Shown: positions 7,792 through 17,230 of the stretch, piece by piece | Position numbering within the stretch: position 1 is the first letter of the stretch | How the letters are laid out: each line of letters begins with the position of its first letter | Assembly (NCBI RefSeq): GCF_003316765.1 | Contig: NZ_NIJF01000104.1 | Coordinates: 38,393-102,392, forward strand | DNA from: Bacillus sp. P14.5 | Lineage (GTDB): Bacteria; Bacillota; Bacilli; Bacillales; Bacillaceae_B | Direction of reading: 5' to 3' | Length of the DNA stretch: 64,000 nucleotides | The notes under the pieces: model-generated | Database searches by the model: none | Told to the model about the DNA's origin: nothing | Seen by the model: only the letters and a program-made list of their open reading frames with translations | Translations under genes and position numbers: made by a program

Positions 7792-9199
7792 ATATCTTTA
7801 TCAATTGCTTCTGTCCCATACGAGTGTTCTGATCATTGCCTTCTTGATTTTGGGAACATTATTTTCTCATTATGTGGAAGACCTGGTGTATGAAAACAAA
7901 GTGGAGGAACTGAGCTCCTATGGAGAAAACATTTTATCTGATCTGGAAAGGCCAAGTCCGCGAAGGCCGCGCTACCTGGAGGAGTACAGCAACTTGCTTC
8001 AGGCCAGGAATATAGATTTGATTACATTCAACCAGGAGGGAGTTGTATCCTTTTCACGGGGAGACATCTATCCCCGGATTGAGTTAAGCGAGGAAGAATG
8101 GAGGATGATTGAACGGGGAGAGACCGTGCCTTTGAAAAAGGATTTCGGCCGGTTTGATCAGGCGGTATCGCTGGTCATCATGCCCAGAATCGTCAATGAT
8201 CGTCTGACTGGCGGCTTGATCCTTATATCGCCGATCAGCGGAACGAGGGAAATGCTGAGCGAAATCAACAAATACTTGCTGTATATTGTCCTCATTTCAC
8301 TAGCGATTACGGTTTTGCTCAGTTTATTTTTATCAAAGCTTCATGTAAAAAGAATACAGCGGATCAGGGATGCAACTTCCCTTGTTTCATCTGGGAACTA
8401 TGATGTTCACGTTCCTAGTTCGAATTTTGATGAAATCGGTGACCTGGCGGATGACTTCAATAGCATGGTTACGAAATTGAGGGCATCGAAGGAAGAAATC
8501 GACAGTCTGGAGAAAAGAAGAAGGCAGTTCATGGCAGATGTCTCCCACGAACTCAGAACCCCGCTCACAACCATCCGTGGTGTGATGGAAGGAATCCGGA
8601 ACGACATGATACCGGAAGAACAAAAAGAAAAAAGCTTCGGTCTTGTCAGTCAGGAAACACGCAGGCTGATCAGGCTAGTTAATGAAAATCTGGATTACGA
8701 AAAAATCCGCTCCAACCAAATCAGCATCAATAAAGTAACGCTTCCGCTGCTGGATGTATTTGAAGTGATCAAAGATCAGCTGGATTTACAAGCGGAAGAA
8801 AAACAGAATGAAATCATAATAGAGGTCGAGCAGGATACCTATGTGCAGGCAGACTATGACCGTTTCATTCAAATCCTGATAAATATCACAAAAAACAGTA
8901 TTCAATTTACGAATGGCGGATCCATTTGGCTAAGAGGCTCTTCATCACCTGAAGAAACGATTATTGAAATTGAAGATACAGGGATGGGAATGGACCCTGA
9001 AGAAATCGAGTCGATTTGGCGGAGATTCTATAAGGCGGATCTATCACGCACCAACAATCCTTACGGTGAGTTCGGGCTTGGGCTTTCCATAGTAAAACAG
9101 CTGGTGCTTATGCACCAAGGCACCATTGAAGTGTTCAGCGAAAAAGGCAAGGGAACTAAGTTTGTCATTCGTATGCCGAAAGAAAAAGAAGAAGGCTGA
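7781..9199 (+). CDS. Sensor histidine kinase with HAMP domain
   Basis: About 472 residues. Two membrane helices (about 8-30 and 165-185) flank a ~130-residue extracellular sensor. HAMP follows, then HisKA with the phospho-His in DVSHELRTPL, and HATPase_c with the N box (NITKNSIQF), G1 (EDTGMGM) and G2 (FGLGLSIV). ATG 7781 overlaps the regulator gene by 11 bp; upstream in-frame TTG 7760 and ATG 7763 give a less typical N-terminus. It phosphorylates the preceding regulator. Signal unknown; neighbouring HtrA and PrsA-like genes suggest envelope stress, but this is inference. Confidence 0.94.
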   Translation: MKIRYLYQLLLSHTSVLIIAFLILGTLFSHYVEDLVYENKVEELSSYGENILSDLERPSPRRPRYLEEYSNLLQARNIDLITFNQEGVVSFSRGDIYPRIELSEEEWRMIERGETVPLKKDFGRFDQAVSLVIMPRIVNDRLTGGLILISPISGTREMLSEINKYLLYIVLISLAITVLLSLFLSKLHVKRIQRIRDATSLVSSGNYDVHVPSSNFDEIGDLADDFNSMVTKLRASKEEIDSLEKRRRQFMADVSHELRTPLTTIRGVMEGIRNDMIPEEQKEKSFGLVSQETRRLIRLVNENLDYEKIRSNQISINKVTLPLLDVFEVIKDQLDLQAEEKQNEIIIEVEQDTYVQADYDRFIQILINITKNSIQFTNGGSIWLRGSSSPEETIIEIEDTGMGMDPEEIESIWRRFYKADLSRTNNPYGEFGLGLSIVKQLVLMHQGTIEVFSEKGKGTKFVIRMPKEKEEG

Positions 9200-9222
9200 T
9201 CAGGAGGTGATCAGCCTTCTTT
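9190..9222. terminator. Bidirectional terminator between kinase and erythromycin-esterase genes
   Basis: 13-bp perfect stem (9190-9202 with 9208-9220) overlapping the kinase stop codon. The T-rich tail is better on the minus strand, where it ends the convergent operon. Confidence 0.8.
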
Positions 9223-9242
9223 CCTGTTGACAGGTGTATCTT

Positions 9243-10505
9243 TTATAACCTGACTTCGCTGGAATCGAGCGGCTGAAGGGCATTGGTTTCATCTATATAG
9301 ATGAACGCGTCGTATCTTTCGGACATGATAGAGGGAACGTAATTGCCGTATTGCTCGTACTGCGCCCGGTATACCACACCGATTGCTCTGTGGCCAAGAG
9401 GTGTATGGAACAGCTTCCTATTTTCATCATTGAAAAGAAGTATTTGATTGTAATTTCCAGCATTGTGCATGGCATCTTCCCAACTGCCTCTTCTTGCAGG
9501 GGGAACCTCCATTTTTTCGAGATTCACTCCCCATTCTTCTGAGGCGATGACTGTCCCGCGATGTGTTCCGAAGCCCACAATGTAGACCTCTTCTTTGGGG
9601 TTCTGTTCACGGAGGATCTGCCCGACATTGGTCATCCCGGCTTCCATCATATCAGTCGCCCTGGCATCTCCAACATGTGTATTATGTTCCCAAACAATCA
9701 CTTTTGCATTTTCACCGTAAAATTTTATGACGGCGTTCAATGCTTCCACCATATGTTCATCCCTGATATTCCAGGACTTTTCATCATTTGATACCATTGC
9801 CCTGTAATAATGCTCGGCATTTGCCGCAACCATTGCATTCACTTCAAGATTCAGTTCCTGTTCGTGGCTGCCTGCATAATGTTCCTTGTCAGCTCTGATA
9901 GTGGAGAGGAGCCCCGTTATTTCCTCTGTGCAATTTTCACCGAGATATCCGGCGGATACAGCATACTCCTGAGGTTCTTTATTAAAAGGTTCAAAGCAGG
10001 AGAAAGCTTTCTTGGCTTTTTCCAAATGTGGTGAGTTTGTTTTTTCAAGGAATTGAATGACCTCTTCCATTGATTCCCAGAGGCTGTAAACGTCGATCCC
10101 ATAAAAACCTGCTTTCTGTTTTGAAGCGGTCCTGGCATTGTACTCTTTCAGCCAGGATATTAAATCGACTACCTCTTCATTCGCCCACATCCATGCCGGC
10201 CAGCGTTTGAAGGACTGCAGGACATCTCGCGGATTAACCGTTTCCTCAAATCCTTTTATATACTTGTTCACACTTTGTGAAGCTGGCCAGTCTCCTTCCA
10301 CTGCAATGATATTGAACCCTTTTTCCTCAATCAGTCTTTTTGAAATCTCTGTCCTGATTTTATAATATTCCGATGTCCCGTGAGAAGCTTCCCCCAGAAG
10401 GACGATCCGTGAATCGCCAATGTCGTCGATTATCTTGTCGAGGTCCTGCTCGGACTTATATGCCGTTGAATGTTTCTGTATTGATTGAATAACAGACTCG
10501 TTCAT
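9243..10505 (-). CDS. Erythromycin esterase family protein
   Basis: 420 residues covering the full family length. Recognisable conserved pieces: LLGEASHGTSEYY near residue 35, AVEGDWPAS near 68, and WEHNTHVGDARAT near 270, which include the His/Glu residues used by Ere-type hydrolases. Many chromosomal Bacillus members are not macrolide esterases but act on unknown ester or lactone substrates (succinoglycan-biosynthesis-like annotations are common), so drug resistance should not be assumed. It is cotranscribed with the 128-residue protein upstream (17-bp gap), which comes first in the operon. Confidence 0.88.
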   Translation of the reverse strand: MNESVIQSIQKHSTAYKSEQDLDKIIDDIGDSRIVLLGEASHGTSEYYKIRTEISKRLIEEKGFNIIAVEGDWPASQSVNKYIKGFEETVNPRDVLQSFKRWPAWMWANEEVVDLISWLKEYNARTASKQKAGFYGIDVYSLWESMEEVIQFLEKTNSPHLEKAKKAFSCFEPFNKEPQEYAVSAGYLGENCTEEITGLLSTIRADKEHYAGSHEQELNLEVNAMVAANAEHYYRAMVSNDEKSWNIRDEHMVEALNAVIKFYGENAKVIVWEHNTHVGDARATDMMEAGMTNVGQILREQNPKEEVYIVGFGTHRGTVIASEEWGVNLEKMEVPPARRGSWEDAMHNAGNYNQILLFNDENRKLFHTPLGHRAIGVVYRAQYEQYGNYVPSIMSERYDAFIYIDETNALQPLDSSEVRL

Positions 10506-10522
10506 TTTAAAACCTCCAAGAC

Positions 10523-10909
10523 TTAATTGTATTTCGCATCATAGCTATTATCCCCTGCATGCATCGAAAGAAGAGCAGCCGCATAACCGACCAGCCTGTT
10601 CACGAGTTCATCTCCGATCGCATACACGAGATGGTGCAGTTCCTGTTTGTGCAATTTAGGATCATCTAAAATGATCGTAGTATTTACAAAGACGTCCTTG
10701 TTTCCGAGTAGATCATAATGGACAATCACCTTTCCAGCAGCTCCGCCCGTCCGGGGATCCTGAAAATCCGGGAGGAACACGTACCATTCCTCCGCACTGG
10801 GGGAACGGAAGTTTTTCGTGAATGTCATTCGCTCGAGCTGCCTGTCAATATCTGCTCGTTCGTCTTCACTTAATAAATCATACCTGGGGTTCTCCATTTT
10901 GTTTTTCAC
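10523..10909 (-). CDS. Conserved hypothetical protein paired with the erythromycin-esterase gene
   Basis: 128 residues, soluble, acidic, no signal or membrane segment. I do not recognise a named domain. Visible features: a charged N-terminus (SEDERADIDRQLERM), a central beta-rich stretch (GGAAGKVIVHYD, then FVNTTIILDDP) and a C-terminal helix. It is the first gene of a two-gene minus-strand operon with the esterase-like gene 17 bp downstream, so a linked role is plausible. The second in-frame ATG (residue 5) is an alternative start. Confidence 0.6.
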   Translation of the reverse strand: MKNKMENPRYDLLSEDERADIDRQLERMTFTKNFRSPSAEEWYVFLPDFQDPRTGGAAGKVIVHYDLLGNKDVFVNTTIILDDPKLHKQELHHLVYAIGDELVNRLVGYAAALLSMHAGDNSYDAKYN

Positions 10910-11055
10910 ACCTTTAATGATATCGATACTTCTATATTGCCCTAAGATAAAAAGTCTATAGTATGTAAATAGGCTAAATTCAGCAAAGGTAAACGGGGTA
11001 ATTGTGGAAAGGAGGAGAGAGGAGACGAAGGAAGAAATTCAACTATTATCATTAG

Positions 11056-11209
11056 GTTGTTTTCGCATATATTGATGCTTTCGAAAACTCCCAAGAGCCG
11101 GATTTTTCCCGGATACTAAGGTTTTACTCTCTTAACAGAGGGAGCAGCCCTTTTCCTTCTTGCTTACCAGTGTAATTTCGGGATAGCAACAAAAGTTTAC
11201 GAAAAGAGG
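11056..11209. repeat. MITE-like element (left copy) upstream of the ZIP-like gene
   Basis: About 154 bp with imperfect terminal inverted repeats: the left end GTTGTTTTCGCATATATTGA... (11056-11080) resembles the reverse complement of the right end (11185-11209, reading CTCTTTTCGTAAACTTTTGT... on the minus strand). The inner part 11077-11170 is repeated in inverted orientation at 12111-12186. No coding capacity. Probably a small non-autonomous dispersed element. Confidence 0.6.
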
Positions 11210-11298
11210 CTTTCATAAAGATTTATGAATAGTCAGCACTCCTTTATGGTTACTCTTCTGTGAGAAAGGGAAAACACTGCTCAAAAGGAGGTCACTCT

Positions 11299-12024
11299 AT
11301 GGATTGGACGTCACTGGGGCTGGCGGTCTTCCTTGCGCTGGTCCATGTTTCGGCAAGGAGAATGGAGTTTTTGGAGTCGATTCCAAGAAGCAAGTTTCTT
11401 TCGATAGCGGGCGGGGTGTCCGTGGCATACGTTTTTATTCATATCCTACCTGAGTTAAAGGAACACCAGGAATCGATAGCGGGGACGGCTGAAGTGCTTG
11501 CGTTCTTGGAGCACCACGCATATTTGATAGCGATGCTGGGACTCGTTGTATTTTATGGGTTGGAAAAGGCGGTGCAGGATTCCAGAAAGCTGAATACTGA
11601 GGAAAAAGATAAGCCGGCACGATCAGCGTTTTGGGTTCATATAAGTTCCTTCTTCATTTACAACGGTTTGATTGGATATCTTCTGGTCCATCGGGAGGAA
11701 GAAGGACTGGTCAACCTGTTTTTATACGGTGCTGCGATGGCGCTTCACTTTATTGTCGTTGATTTTGGCTTGCGGGAGCATCACAGGGACCGGTATGACA
11801 GAGAGGGGCGCTGGGTCCTTGCTGCCGCCATCGTGATCGGCTGGGCTATCGGGATTCTTACAGAAATCCCGGAAGCTTTGCTGGCACTGTTGTTTGCTTT
11901 CCTGTCGGGAAGTATTATCCTGAACGTGTTGAAAGAGGAGATCCCGGAGGAGCGCCAAAGCAGTTTTTGGGCATTCACGGCAGGCGGGATTGCCTATGTT
12001 ATCTTGCTATTGGGAATAGGTTAA
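11299..12024 (+). CDS. ZIP-like multi-pass membrane protein (putative metal transporter)
   Basis: 241 residues with seven or eight hydrophobic segments. An HILPEL motif follows the second helix, and TEIPEALLAL and LSGSIILNVLKEEIP occur in the last third, positions where ZIP transporters carry metal ligands (HxxxE-like). A His/Glu-rich loop near residue 150 (GLREHHRDRYD) could bind metal. Start ATG has an ideal AAAAGGAGG. ZIP assignment is from these motifs and is tentative; the substrate is unknown. The gene stands alone and is flanked by inverted copies of a short repeat element. Confidence 0.6.
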   Translation: MDWTSLGLAVFLALVHVSARRMEFLESIPRSKFLSIAGGVSVAYVFIHILPELKEHQESIAGTAEVLAFLEHHAYLIAMLGLVVFYGLEKAVQDSRKLNTEEKDKPARSAFWVHISSFFIYNGLIGYLLVHREEEGLVNLFLYGAAMALHFIVVDFGLREHHRDRYDREGRWVLAAAIVIGWAIGILTEIPEALLALLFAFLSGSIILNVLKEEIPEERQSSFWAFTAGGIAYVILLLGIG

Positions 12025-12029
12025 AACTT

Positions 12030-12054
12030 AGGCAGCTTTAAGGCTGCTTTTTTT
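12030..12054 (+). terminator. Intrinsic terminator after the ZIP-like gene
   Basis: Stem AGGCAGC/GCTGCTT (one G-T pair), 6-base loop, seven T. Confidence 0.8.
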
Positions 12055-12110
12055 ATTGTATTATAAATTATTCTTCTGTGGATAACTTAAAGCTATGATA
12101 TCCTCGTCTA

Positions 12111-12186
12111 CTGGTAAGCAAGAAAGAAAAGAGTACTCACTCTAAGGCGGAGGGAAATCCGGCTCTTGAGATTTTTTCGAACGCAA
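12111..12186. repeat. Inverted, shortened copy of the 11077-11170 repeat
   Basis: Matches the reverse complement of 11077-11170 at both ends (first ~32 bases, including GGTAAGCAAGAA, and last ~35, including AATCCGGCTCTTG) but lacks about 23 bases in the middle. Confidence 0.75.
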
Positions 12187-12300
12187 ACAGCCATTTATTA
12201 AAATGCATAGAACCTTGCTGATAAGTGCCTCTGATTACGTTCCTTATATTTAGGCTCTTACCAAATTTATATTTTAAAAAATTTTTCGTAGAGAGCCTAA

Positions 12301-12492
12301 TAAATAGAGGGAAAAATTCCCCTTATTTACTGAAAAGCACTGAAAATAGCTTAAATAGAGGGAAAATCTCCCCTTATTTGAATTAAAATACTAGAAAATA
12401 GGTTCTTTTTTTCATATAAGGGGAAAAACTCCCCCTATTTAGTCCAATATGAGCTGAAATTTGCAATTAGAGGGAAAAACTCCCCTTATTTT
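12301..12492. repeat. Intergenic tandem hairpin array A6 (4 units, 51-bp base period)
   Basis: Four units of a palindrome AAATAGAGGG-AAAAA-CCCCTTATTT, with the GGG blocks at 12309, 12360, 12421 and 12472. Two steps are 51 bp; the middle step is 61 bp because of a T-rich 10-base insertion. The third unit is in opposite orientation (AAGGGG...CCCCCTATTT). It lies between two co-directional genes, 276 bp after the ZIP-like gene. Confidence 0.85.
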
Positions 12493-12508
12493 ACTGGGAA
12501 TATTAATC

Positions 12509-12583
12509 AAGGAGGCTTCCGCTGTAAAGCCCACTCCATCGTACGCCATCCCAGCGGAGTCGCACACCTTGAACTGAAATCAA
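12509..12583. repeat. Degenerate copy of the GC-rich palindromic repeat
   Basis: Right end (GCGGAGTCGCACACCTTGAA then GAAATCAAT) matches the right end of the complete copy at 38663-38784; the central part is deleted and diverged. Confidence 0.55.
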
Positions 12584-12855
12584 TACTCTTTTTTGGACCT
12601 GAAGGGAAAAAGAATCGCTCTTTGAAGTGAGGGATTCCGCTTTTAAAATTATTTTTGGACTTTGTCAGTGCCCTTTTTTTCTCTGAGGAACATTAGCCTG
12701 TCGGGGCTGTGCAAGGTGCTTCCGCTCTTGTTCAGCTTTAAAGCGTTAAAAAGATTCAAACTATTTTTAAAAATAGTGAAAACCCTATATAATGAATAGA
12801 ATAAAATACGGATTCCGAAATAAAAGAGCGCATCCAGGATTATGGGGGAACACAG

Positions 12856-14597
12856 ATGAAGAAAATGTTTTCTTTTTGAAGAATTACCGTCTGGCAATGG
12901 GGATTGCCTGGACATTGATGCTGATAGAACTGGCGGTGGAGCTTCTGCTGCCATTGTTCATGGCGAGGATTATTGATGAAGGAATACTGCAAAAGGATAT
13001 ATCGGCTGTCTGGTATTGGGGCGGAATCATGTCTGCACTGGCACTGGCTGCTTTTGCCGCAGGGGTGACAAATTCCTTTTTTGCCTCTCATGTAAGCCAG
13101 GGGGCCGGCTATGATATCAGGAAAAGCGTCTACGAGAAAATCCAGAACTTCTCCTTTGCGAACTTCAGCAAGTTTCCGTCTTCATCACTGATCACAAGGC
13201 TGACCAATGATGTGACACAGCTGCAAAATTCAATTTTTACCGCCCTAAGAATCATGATGAGAGCGCCGCTTCTTGTCATCGGGGGAACCATCATGGCACT
13301 TATTGTGGATGTGAAGCTGGGAATCATCCTGCTGCTTGTCATCCCATTTATCGTGTTCTTCCTCTTATGGGTGCTGAACAGCGGATGGACAATGTTCAAA
13401 TTTGTTCAGCAGAAGCTTGACTCCGTGAATGATGTCATCCAGGAGAACCTTAGAGGAATGCGGATCATCAAGGCCCTCCTCAGGGGAAATCACGAGAACA
13501 ACCGATTCATACAAGCAAACAAAACACTGATGAAAAAAACTGTGAATGCCTTGAGGTTGATGGAAACCATCATGCCTGTACTGTTCATCGTGATGAACGG
13601 AAGCATCCTTTTCATTTTGTGGATGGGGAATATCGAGGTGGCAAACGGTGATGCCGCAGTCGGTGATGTCGTGGCGATTGTTAACTATGCCACTAGAATC
13701 ACAGGGGCTTTCTCTGTGTTTTCCTTCATTATCATGAGTTTCTCAAGGGCAAGGGCTTCTGCAGGCAGGATTGAAGAAGTGCTGGAGACTGACATTGACC
13801 TGGTTGATTCAGAAGACAGTGATCCCAAGCTTGCTGTTAAAAATGGAAAAATCGAGTTTAAGGATGTTTCCTTTCATTACCCGGGAACAAAGACTGATGT
13901 GCTAGATGAAATCAATATGAAAATCGAACCGAGAGAGATCATTTCAATTTTAGGTGCGACAGGATCGGGGAAAACATCGCTGTTTCAGCTGATTCCCAGG
14001 TTGTATGAGGCAACAGGAGGTAGAATCTTGATTGATAATGTTGAGATCGAGAAATACAAATTGGCAAACCTGAGGAAGAGTATAGGTTTCGTTCCCCAGG
14101 AAGCACTGCTGTTCTCAGGAAGCATAAAAGAAAATATTGCGTGGGGCAAGGAAGAAGCGACAATGGAGGAAATCGTCGAGGCGGCCAAGTCAGCACAAAT
14201 CCATGATCTAATTGAAGGCCTTCCGAGCGGTTATGATACTGTACTCGGTCAAAAAGGTGTCAATCTTTCAGGAGGCCAGAAACAGCGGCTTTCGATTGCG
14301 CGTGCCCTGGTTAGAAAACCCAAAATCCTGATTCTTGATGACAGCACGAGCGCGCTGGATTTAAAAACGGAATCCAAGTTGATCCAGGCAATAGGCGCTT
14401 ATTCCTGCACCATTTTAATTGTGACGCAGAAGATCAGTACGGCCATCCAGTCTGATAAAATTTTTCTGATTGAAGATGGAAAGGTCATTGTCGAAGGAAG
14501 TCATGAGAAATTACTAAATGAGTCCCCGCTTTACGGCAAGATCTTTCAATCTCAATTTGGAGAGGAGAACCTCGAACATGCCAAGGCATTACAGTAA
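12856..14597 (+). CDS. yfiB: ABC exporter subunit, YfiB-like (first half of a heterodimer), apparent frameshift near start
   Basis: Membrane domain with six helices then an ATPase with Walker A (GATGSGKTS), signature LSGGQKQR and Walker B (ILILDDSTSA). The Asp-Asp at Walker B, in place of Asp-Glu, marks the degenerate site normal in one partner of heterodimeric exporters. The natural start is ATG 12856 behind GGGGGAA, giving MKKMFSF, but that frame stops at once; one extra T in the run 12873-12877 would join it to the long frame (LKNYRLAMG...). As written, the long frame is open from 12792 with no SD and an atypical N-terminus. It overlaps the next gene by 20 bp. Multidrug or lipid-like export is inferred from YfiBC and LmrCD relatives. 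Confidence 0.88.
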
Positions 14598-16359
14598 AGA
14601 ACATAAAAGCAAGCCGAAGATCAAGAATTGGAAAAGTACAGTGGGACGGATCTGGCGCTATCTCTCCAAAGAGAAGGGGCTCTTGGGGCTTGTCATTCTG
14701 ATGGTGGTCCTCAGTTCTTTCTTGGGACTCCTTGGACCGTTCCTGGTCGGGATGGCAATCGACGACTTTATTGTAACGCGTGACTCAAGCGGGCTGATGC
14801 AGCTCATTCTTGGATTGATCGTCGTCTATATCGTATATTCTGCCGCGATGTGGCTGCAGGCCTACTGGATGATCGGGATTGCACAGAACACAGTGTATCG
14901 AATGAGAACCGAGCTTTTTCAGCAATTGCACAAGCTGCCGATCCCATTCTTTGACCGCAGACAGCATGGAGAACTGATGAGCAGGGTCACGAATGATATG
15001 GAAAATGTAAGCTCCACGCTCAACAGCTCAGTGATCCAGATATTTTCCAGTATATTGACTCTGATAGGAACCGTCGGTGTCATGCTGTGGCTGAGCCCGT
15101 TATTGACGCTTATCACCATGCTGATCATTCCGGCCATGTTCCTTGGCCTTAAATGGATCACAAAGAGGACCGGAAAGCTTTTCAAAGAAACACAGAAAAA
15201 TCTTGGAGATCTCAATGGGTATATTGAGGAGACGGTTTCCGGCCAGCGGATCGTCAAGACATTTTCCCAGGAAGAGAAAGTCATGGATGATTTTCTAATG
15301 AAAAGCGACAGGTTAAGGGTTTCAGCCTATTGGGCTTCCACTTATTCAGGCTTCATTCCTAAACTGATGAACATGCTGAATAACCTAAGCTTTGCAGTCA
15401 TTGCAGGGGTAGGAGGCATATTGGCGGTCCAGGGTATCATCACCATCGGGGTCATCGTCATCTTCACAGAATACGCCCGCCAGTTCACACGGCCTCTGAA
15501 CGACTTGGCGAACCAATTTAATACTCTTCTATCGGCTGTTGCCGGTGCAGAGAGGGTATTCGAAATACTTGATGAAGAAAAAGAAGAGAAGGATGAAGGA
15601 GCGGCAGTTGCTGTTGAAGGAATCAATGGTGGAATCGAGTTTTCCCATGTCACCTTCTCCTATGATAAAAAAACAAAAACAGTCGAAGATATTTCCTTTA
15701 AAGCGGAACCGGGACAGACGATTGCGCTCGTCGGACCGACGGGTGCCGGGAAAACGACCATCACCAATATCCTGTCAAGGTTCTATGATCATGACGAAGG
15801 CACCATCACTATAGATGGGAAGGATCTCCTCGATATCAAAAGGGAAAGCCTGCGGAAAAATATGGGGTTCGTGCTGCAGGATTCATTTCTTTTCCAGGGA
15901 ACCATCAGGGAAAATATCCGATACGGAAAATTGGAAGCCAGTGACCTTGAAGTGGAAAGAGCAGCAAGGGAAGCGAATGCCCATTCCTTTATCATGAAAC
16001 TGCCTGAACAATACGATACGGTCCTCTCTCAAGATGGTGGCGGGATAAGCCAGGGGCAAAAACAATTGCTGTCCATTGCCAGGGCCATTCTGTCAGACCC
16101 GTCCCTTCTGATTCTGGACGAAGCCACCAGCAGTATCGATACTGTGACCGAAGTGAAAATACAGGAGGCGCTTCAGCGGTTGATGGAAGGCAGAACAAGC
16201 ATCGTCATCGCCCACCGGCTTAACACCATCCAGTCGGCCGACCAGATTCTCGTGCTGCAGAGCGGCAGAATCACGGAAAGAGGTTCACATGTTGAATTGC
16301 TGCAGCAAAAAGGTTTTTATTATGAACTGTACAACAGCCAGCTGAGGGAAATCAGCTGA
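14578..16359 (+). CDS. yfiC: ABC exporter subunit, YfiC-like (second half of the heterodimer)
   Basis: 593 residues. A basic N-terminus (to about 40) precedes six membrane helices, then the ATPase with Walker A (GPTGAGKTT), a signature ISQGQKQL and canonical Walker B with catalytic Glu (LLILDEATSS). The ATG at 14578 has GAGAGGAG upstream and lies inside the end of the preceding gene, so the two halves are coupled. Together they should form a membrane efflux pump with one degenerate and one active ATP site. Confidence 0.92.
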   Translation: MPRHYSKEHKSKPKIKNWKSTVGRIWRYLSKEKGLLGLVILMVVLSSFLGLLGPFLVGMAIDDFIVTRDSSGLMQLILGLIVVYIVYSAAMWLQAYWMIGIAQNTVYRMRTELFQQLHKLPIPFFDRRQHGELMSRVTNDMENVSSTLNSSVIQIFSSILTLIGTVGVMLWLSPLLTLITMLIIPAMFLGLKWITKRTGKLFKETQKNLGDLNGYIEETVSGQRIVKTFSQEEKVMDDFLMKSDRLRVSAYWASTYSGFIPKLMNMLNNLSFAVIAGVGGILAVQGIITIGVIVIFTEYARQFTRPLNDLANQFNTLLSAVAGAERVFEILDEEKEEKDEGAAVAVEGINGGIEFSHVTFSYDKKTKTVEDISFKAEPGQTIALVGPTGAGKTTITNILSRFYDHDEGTITIDGKDLLDIKRESLRKNMGFVLQDSFLFQGTIRENIRYGKLEASDLEVERAAREANAHSFIMKLPEQYDTVLSQDGGGISQGQKQLLSIARAILSDPSLLILDEATSSIDTVTEVKIQEALQRLMEGRTSIVIAHRLNTIQSADQILVLQSGRITERGSHVELLQQKGFYYELYNSQLREIS

Positions 16360-16364
16360 AAATG

Positions 16365-16404
16365 AAAACAGGATGTCCAGCAAGTGCTGGACATCCTGTT
16401 TTTT
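16365..16404 (+). terminator. Intrinsic terminator of the yfiBC-like operon
   Basis: Very long stem (about 16-18 bp, AAAACAGGATGTCCAGCA and its complement), tiny loop, six T. Confidence 0.95.
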
Positions 16405-16487
16405 CAGATTGGGGAGAAACCGAGCGAGGGGATCTGATGGATTGCAAAGACGAAAAACCTAATTGCAGTGATCTTCAAAATGTGTTT

Positions 16488-17140
16488 TAGGACCGATTGG
16501 GTTGGGATATTTGGGTTTAAGAGTTCTTCAGAATCCGTGTAAAGGCCACTACGGTTGAAAAATACAGGTGAAGTGTTCCATAGAATCCCGTCTAAAGACC
16601 AGTTGGGCCGAAAAATACAGGAGAAGTGTTCCTTAGTATCTCTGTAAAGACCACTTGAGTAGAAAAACTCAGGAGAAGTGTTCCATAGAATCCATGTAAA
16701 GACCACTTGAGCAGAAAAACTCAGGTGAAGTGTCCCATAGAATCCCGGCTAAAGACCAGTTGGGCCGAAAAATCCCGGTGAAGTGTCCCTTAGAACCCGT
16801 GTAAAGACCACTTGAGCAGAAAAACTCAGGTGAAGTGTTCCATAGAATCTGTGTAAAGACCACTACGGCCGAAAAATCCCGGTGAAGTGTCCCATAGAAT
16901 CCATGTAAAGACCACTTGAGCAGAAAAACTCAGGTGAAGTGTCCCATAGAATCCCGTCTAAAGACCAGTTGGGCCGAAAAATCCCGGTGAAGTGTTCCTT
17001 AGAATCCGTGTAACGAACACTTGGAACTCAAATCCGAGCCGATGTGTTCTATAAGCCCCGCCTAAAGGCACCATGGGCAGAAGCCCTGATAATCTAAAAA
17101 TCCATCCATCAAAGGCTCCCCGAAAAAACCAAACTCAGCA
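16488..17140. repeat. Intergenic tandem hairpin array A1 (about 12 units, 52-53-bp period)
   Basis: The block AAAGACC or a close variant begins at 16541, 16594, 16646, 16698, 16751, 16803, 16855, 16907, 16960, 17012 and 17064, with degenerate units at both ends. Each unit holds a hairpin such as CACTTGAG-CAGAAAAA-CTCAGGTG. Units alternate between TTGAG/CTCAG and TTGGG/CCCGG arms. It fills the space between two convergent genes. The period is not a multiple of three throughout and the minus-strand ORFs across it are not genes. Confidence 0.93.
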
Positions 17141-17230
17141 GCCTTAAAATGCTCTTTTCACACAACAAGAACCTGTCTCATCTCAAAAAGCCCCGCGCAT
17201 CCATACTTGAACTACCATAAACCACACTCC

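Noticed and set aside
9243..10505. Erythromycin-esterase-like gene as a drug-resistance determinant
   Set aside because: Family membership is clear but many chromosomal members have other substrates, and nothing here indicates mobility.
11077..11170. Upstream element of the ZIP-like gene as a metal riboswitch
   Set aside because: A related inverted copy lies downstream of the gene and the sequence lacks any riboswitch core I recognise, so a dispersed repeat is more likely.
12792..12855. N-terminal extension of the yfiB-like ORF
   Set aside because: No SD before ATG 12792 and the residues do not resemble the family; ATG 12856 with a repaired T run fits much better.
16404..16863. Two minus-strand ORFs (100 and 64 codons) across the 16.5-kb array
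   Set aside because: They are by-products of the 52-53-bp repeat: residues recur (SGLY, NTSPEFF) but the period breaks the frame between units and there is no SD.
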